A program made the translations under genes and the position numbers. Under the pieces are notes generated by a model that had not been told where the DNA came from, did not search any database, and saw nothing but the letters and a program-made list of their open reading frames with translations. A stretch of DNA of 64,000 nucleotides. It comes from Atlantibacter sp032062175. GTDB lineage: Bacteria; Pseudomonadota; Gammaproteobacteria; Enterobacterales; Enterobacteriaceae. Of the stretch, positions 60,188-64,000 are shown piece by piece (position 1 is the stretch's first letter; each line of letters begins with the position of its first letter). Location of the stretch: positions 87,927 through 151,926 of the forward strand of contig NZ_DAMBQK010000010.1 of assembly GCF_032062175.1 (NCBI RefSeq). Reading direction: 5' to 3'.

Positions 60188-61882
60188 TTACTCTCCGTTG
60201 TGTGGTGACGCCGGGGGGTTGCCCGGCAGCTGGCAGGCATCCGCCTGCGGCACCAAACTGATTTCGACACGGCGGTTGAGCGCGCGGCCTTCCGGGGTGT
60301 CATTGGTGGCGACAGGGCGGCCTGCGCCGTATCCCTGCACCGCAAAACAGCTTTCCGGCACGTCGCCGGAGTCACGCATCCAGTCGCGTACCGCTTCGGC
60401 ACGCTTCAGGGACAACGGCTGGTTTATCTGCTGGCTGCCGGTGTTATCAGTGTGACCCGCCACCACAATCAGCCAGCCCGGTCTGGCTTTGATGCCCACC
60501 AGGGCGTTCACCAGCACGCGGGTGGAGCCCGCCTTAAGGTCCGCGCTGCCGGAGTCGAACAGCGACATGCTGTCGAGGCGGACGGTTTTCGGTCCCTGAA
60601 CAATCTTTTTGATAACCGGTGGCGGGGGTGCCCAGTCATTCACGGCGGCTTCTACCGGCGGGATCAGCCGCAGCCCCTGATACAGCCCTAACCGGTAGCG
60701 AACAGGCGCCCCCCGTCGCTGCCAGTCATCCAGCAAAGCCCCGTCAGCACGCAAACGCTGCTGCGCCCGGAGTTTGGGGGCAACAGGCTGACCGCTCAGG
60801 TGGTGATAGAGGGCAAGGTGATCGCCAATATTGCGGATAAGACGCTGGTTATTCACCCAGGACGCCAGCATCGCCAGTGCCAAAAAAATCCCGGCTATCA
60901 GGCCGGCATAACGCCAGAACACCATCCTGCGGCTGACGCCCCGGCGTCGTGGCAGGGCGGGCAGCAACAGCTCCGGTAACGGTAAGGGATCTTCGGTCGG
61001 AGCAATGTCCGGGGGGAGTGCCGTGAGGCTGGCGATATGCTGTTGCCACAGGTTGTCGGTCAGCCCCCTCACTGGCGTCATGCACATCCCCTGAGCGCAC
61101 GGCTTCAGGGCAGGCAACTCGCCATGGCGAACCTGCAACAGTGAGTTGACAGTGCTCGTCTGCCAGCTCAGCAGGCTGTCCAGCCACAATGCCTGACTCA
61201 GGCGTGACAGGCGCTCGCGGGCATCGTTGTCCCGGGTCCACTCTGCCAGTGACAGATTGCCCTGACCGGGCTGATGGACCTGAATGCCGGCGCGATTACG
61301 GGCGGCGGTGAACCAGACAGGCTCTGCATCGTAGCAGGCTGCTGGCGGGGACACCCACGTGACTGTCCAGACGGGCGGAATACTGCCCGTGGCGGTACGA
61401 CACTGCACCACACCGCGCTGCCAGCCCCGCAGTTGCTGGGCAATATCATCCGCAGAGCTGTGTTTTTCGGGCTGGATGGCCAGCAATACGGAAATCTGCG
61501 ACACCAGGGCAGGACGGACCTGACTCAGGTGCTGCGCCAGTAGCGGTAATTGCTCTGCATCTTTTACCCACAGATACCAGCCCTGCCGGGTTTCCCGGTG
61601 GCAGGTTCCGGGTGCAAAGAGCGCCGTGTTATCTCCGCAGGCCAGAATGATAGCCCCCTGAAAATCCTCCGGCGGCAGGTTGTTATCCCCGAGATCCCTC
61701 ACCGCTACGGCCAGCGACCGGGCAGCCCGCCGCTGGTGCCACAGCATCATGCCGCACACCAGGATAATCAGCAGACTCAGTGCCACGCGGGTTGTGACTG
61801 ACAACGGCCAGAAACCCAGGATGAGCCACAACGCCAGCACCGTGCTCAACGCCGTTAACAGACTCCGGTAAGCATCACGCAT
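60188..61882 (-). CDS. T6SS-associated OmpA-domain protein
   Basis: 564 aa from the ATG at 61882 (a GTG one codon earlier is possible). Two membrane segments are at the N-terminus (residues about 10-48) and one near 325-345 (YAGLIAGIFLALAMLASWV). The C-terminal OmpA/MotB peptidoglycan-binding domain is about 430-545: FDSGSADLKAGSTRVLV, VVAGHTDNTGSQQINQPLS and GRALNRRVEI. It anchors the TssJLM complex to the cell wall, the role of TagL-type proteins. It lies directly after tssL, as in Klebsiella-type clusters. Confidence 0.88.
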   Translation of the reverse strand: MRDAYRSLLTALSTVLALWLILGFWPLSVTTRVALSLLIILVCGMMLWHQRRAARSLAVAVRDLGDNNLPPEDFQGAIILACGDNTALFAPGTCHRETRQGWYLWVKDAEQLPLLAQHLSQVRPALVSQISVLLAIQPEKHSSADDIAQQLRGWQRGVVQCRTATGSIPPVWTVTWVSPPAACYDAEPVWFTAARNRAGIQVHQPGQGNLSLAEWTRDNDARERLSRLSQALWLDSLLSWQTSTVNSLLQVRHGELPALKPCAQGMCMTPVRGLTDNLWQQHIASLTALPPDIAPTEDPLPLPELLLPALPRRRGVSRRMVFWRYAGLIAGIFLALAMLASWVNNQRLIRNIGDHLALYHHLSGQPVAPKLRAQQRLRADGALLDDWQRRGAPVRYRLGLYQGLRLIPPVEAAVNDWAPPPPVIKKIVQGPKTVRLDSMSLFDSGSADLKAGSTRVLVNALVGIKARPGWLIVVAGHTDNTGSQQINQPLSLKRAEAVRDWMRDSGDVPESCFAVQGYGAGRPVATNDTPEGRALNRRVEISLVPQADACQLPGNPPASPHNGE

Positions 61883-61885
61883 CAC

Positions 61886-62539
61886 TCACCCCGGCCTGAC
61901 AATCTGGCTCACCAGTTCGGTGAGCGAAGACGAGAGGAAAAACCAGAGTGCAGCCAGTGCCGCCGCGCCGATAACCCAGGATAACCAGTACCCGCTACGA
62001 CCGCTCCGCAGCCGGGACGCTCCGGCCACAATTGGCGCATCCTGCGCCAGCGAAAATGCCGGCACCCGCTCACCAAGCTTGCGTACCACATCTTCCCGAC
62101 GATCGTCATCGTGGGCACGATACCGCCCCACAAACCCCAACTGCAGAGTGCGGTATAAACAGGTCAGCACCGCAGTGTCCGGCGCGGTTTCCTTAAGCAA
62201 ATTACGGATACGCTCCCAGAGCTCCTCTCCGGCATTCAGCGTTCCAAAGAAATGTGCCTGTAGCGGGTCACGGTGCCAGACCAGATACCCGTTATCTGTC
62301 GTCCCACGGTTAAGCACGCTTTCATCAAGCAGGGCACACAGGGCGTACACCATATGGTCACGGCTGATATCGCTGTATCCCGCACTGGTCAGTGCGGTAC
62401 GTGCATCCTGAACCAGGCCACAGGCCCGGCGGTATAGTTTTTCCCCTTCCCGTACTTCCTGACCGCCACGAAGCTGGCTGGCCATCAGCCAGCCGGGATA
62501 GAAAATACGCTCAATCTCGCTGATATCGGATTTGGTCAT
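61886..62539 (-). CDS. tssL: T6SS inner-membrane protein TssL (DotU family)
   Basis: 217 aa, short form. Cytoplasmic helical domain with the DotU features YALCALLDESVLNRG and FFGTLNAGEELWERIRNLL; one C-terminal membrane segment (WLSWVIGAAALAALWFFL). There is no peptidoglycan-binding extension, a function taken over by the adjacent OmpA-domain protein. It starts within the tssK stop (ATGA overlap). Confidence 0.93.
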   Translation of the reverse strand: MTKSDISEIERIFYPGWLMASQLRGGQEVREGEKLYRRACGLVQDARTALTSAGYSDISRDHMVYALCALLDESVLNRGTTDNGYLVWHRDPLQAHFFGTLNAGEELWERIRNLLKETAPDTAVLTCLYRTLQLGFVGRYRAHDDDRREDVVRKLGERVPAFSLAQDAPIVAGASRLRSGRSGYWLSWVIGAAALAALWFFLSSSLTELVSQIVRPG

Positions 62540-63873
62540 GTACGCAGCACCGCAAAGAGTTCAAGTTTCACATCACCGAGTGAGCCCGGAGTGTAGAAAG
62601 TACAGCTTTCCGCCTCCAGCATCGCCCGTGCGGCTTCCGTAGACAGATCCAGCGAGAAGTACTGGTTTTCCAGCCGCAACGGAATAGCCGCTGGCACATG
62701 GGTGAGCGGTTTAATCACCATCCCACTCAGCGCCACATTCACCACATCGGAGACATCGTCAAAACTGCCGGCCTTGCACAACAGCGGGAACCTGATCTGC
62801 AGTTCGTGATTGGGCATGGATGAGCGTACAGAGAGGTAGAAATCAGCCCCTTCGCGCAGGCGGGCGTCATGCAGGGGGCCTTTCCAGATCTGATCGTGAT
62901 GATCAAGATGAATACTCACCACTCGTGACGGCAGGCTCGCTTCAAGGAGTTTGTCCAACAGGGTCAGTAACGGCGGGAACACCTGTTCAGGTGCATCATG
63001 CTGATACACCGGAATATCACCGGCATCGTGCTCCAGCGAGAACGTCAACAGACTGCCGGCAAGGCGGACCAGCTCCCGGTATAGCAGTTCGGGATGGCGG
63101 GACGGCGTCTGTAACAGCTCCACCAGAACCGGTTCGGCACTGTTCAGGGCATTGAGCAGCCAGAACAGAGACACGTCGGCCACCGCAAAATCGGCCATAC
63201 GTTCATTGCTCTCACGGCGCATGGCCATCAGGCGACGACGACGGACCTGCAGACGCACCAGGAGGTCACCCAGCTCAGTGACCAGTAAGGGGCTGGCGGA
63301 AAGCGACAGCATTGGCGGGACGAACGACGGGTCACGGCTCCACTGCCCCTGGGCATTACGCACCAGACGGGCCACCGGACAGGTCAGGTAAGCCGTATTT
63401 TCCTGGCTGGATAAGCGCAGCGTGATGGCGTTGCGCAGAACAGCCAGCTCACCGCTTTCATGGCCAGCCAGTTCCTGAACCACCACCCGCTCCGCTTTCC
63501 AGCGCCGGGGACGTTCGCTGTCCTGCCCGTTATCCAGATTGCCACCACTGGCACTCAGAAGGGGTAGCGAAGCGACCACCTCAACGGTCTCACTTCCGGC
63601 CGCAGGAGACAGGTCGCAGACCGGTGGCAAATTGTCCGCGAGGTCCGTATCCACAATCGTGCCATCCTGAAACCGCAACACCAAGCGGGTGGCGTTCAGT
63701 CGGGACAACGCCAGGGCCGCATCATCAAACTCAGCAGCCACCACACCCCAGGGATGAGAAATCCCCATCCGGGCCACCGTGTCAGCAATGTGTGCATTCC
63801 AGCGGGCCTGCTGCTGAAACTGTTGCGGGGCCAGTACGGCCCCGTCCTCCCAAAGTGGGCGATAAATTTTCAT
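62536..63873 (-). CDS. tssK: T6SS baseplate-membrane connector TssK
   Basis: 445 aa, the normal size. TssK trimers link the baseplate to TssL. Typical features: N-terminal PLWEDGAVLAPQQFQQQARW, the central helical hairpin (LLVRLQVRRRRLMAMRRESNERM) and the C-terminal head domain ending GSLGDVKLELFAVLRT. It follows tssC by 17 bp and overlaps tssL. Confidence 0.94.
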   Translation of the reverse strand: MKIYRPLWEDGAVLAPQQFQQQARWNAHIADTVARMGISHPWGVVAAEFDDAALALSRLNATRLVLRFQDGTIVDTDLADNLPPVCDLSPAAGSETVEVVASLPLLSASGGNLDNGQDSERPRRWKAERVVVQELAGHESGELAVLRNAITLRLSSQENTAYLTCPVARLVRNAQGQWSRDPSFVPPMLSLSASPLLVTELGDLLVRLQVRRRRLMAMRRESNERMADFAVADVSLFWLLNALNSAEPVLVELLQTPSRHPELLYRELVRLAGSLLTFSLEHDAGDIPVYQHDAPEQVFPPLLTLLDKLLEASLPSRVVSIHLDHHDQIWKGPLHDARLREGADFYLSVRSSMPNHELQIRFPLLCKAGSFDDVSDVVNVALSGMVIKPLTHVPAAIPLRLENQYFSLDLSTEAARAMLEAESCTFYTPGSLGDVKLELFAVLRT

Positions 63874-63890
63874 CCCTGATCCCCCTCGCC

Positions 63891-64000
63891 TTACGCTTTC
63901 GCTTTCGGCATCTGGCTGACCAGGGACAGACTGACGTCCATGCCCTCCACCTGGAAATGCGGTACGGCAAACAGTCTGACGCGGAAAAAGCCCGGGTTGT
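63891..64000 (-). CDS. tssC: T6SS sheath protein TssC (3' end only)
   Basis: The frame is open to the right edge and ends at the TAA at 63891-63893. The 36 residues present (NPGFFRVRLFAVPHFQVEGM, then DVSLSLVSQMPKAKA) match the C-terminus of TssC, where the phrase PHFQVEGM is typical. The gene order tssC-tssK-tssL is standard, so tssB is expected next, outside the window. Confidence 0.88.
   Translation of the reverse strand, partial: NPGFFRVRLFAVPHFQVEGMDVSLSLVSQMPKAKA

Overview
This window comes from the chromosome of a motile, curli-forming member of the Enterobacteriaceae. The csg, opgC, ymdB, clsC, ghrA, flh and che genes closely resemble those of Escherichia coli, while the accessory content looks more like the Enterobacter/Kosakonia/Lelliottia group. 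The genus is an inference; no 16S gene is present. Most of the sequence is GC-rich. AT-rich patches mark a fimbrial operon and the effector parts of a type VI secretion system (T6SS).

Bases 1-11346 are a conserved block: the 3' part of opgC, clsC, ymdB, a ymdA-like gene, the divergent curli operons csgBAC and csgDEFG with a 772-bp regulatory region between them, ycdZ, ycdY, ycdX, ghrA and a tRNA-Ser(GGA). Past the tRNA, 11347-21315 is accessory carbohydrate metabolism. It holds a DeoR regulator divergent from a NudK-like Nudix hydrolase, a degenerate IS481-type transposase with an HTH domain, and a lactose/cellobiose-family PTS operon. That operon contains a glycosylasparaginase and an M17 aminopeptidase in place of a glycosidase. 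Next come a GPH transporter and a GH105 hydrolase for unsaturated uronic oligosaccharides.

Bases 21472-44107 contain flagellar and chemotaxis genes in the E. coli order (flhE-flhA-flhB, then cheZ-Y-B-R, tap, tar), but interrupted. Between flhB and cheZ sit about 12.5 kb carrying an orphan hcp-tlde1-tldi1 T6SS module, a four-gene sugar ABC transporter and a chaperone-usher fimbrial operon. Beyond the sigma-28 promoter of tar, where cheW would be expected, a T6SS cluster begins and runs off the right edge: tssJ, tssG, tssF, tssM, an unknown membrane protein, PAAR, a Sel1 pseudogene, DUF2931 immunity genes, a Tle1 lipase, VgrG, a metallopeptidase with a lipoprotein partner, an hcp remnant, an OmpA-domain protein, tssL, tssK and partial tssC.

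The main points of interest are: (1) the PTS/glycosylasparaginase/aminopeptidase operon, which reads as a phosphotransferase route for glycoasparagine or glycopeptide catabolism; (2) both hcp copies in the window are broken, one by a 1-nt frameshift and one by a large internal deletion; (3) a decaying tandem duplication of the end of tle1 plus its immunity gene; (4) a stand-alone HExxH metallopeptidase effector candidate with an overlapping lipoprotein gene; (5) a transposase-derived HTH protein that has lost its catalytic residues, divergent from the PTS operon.
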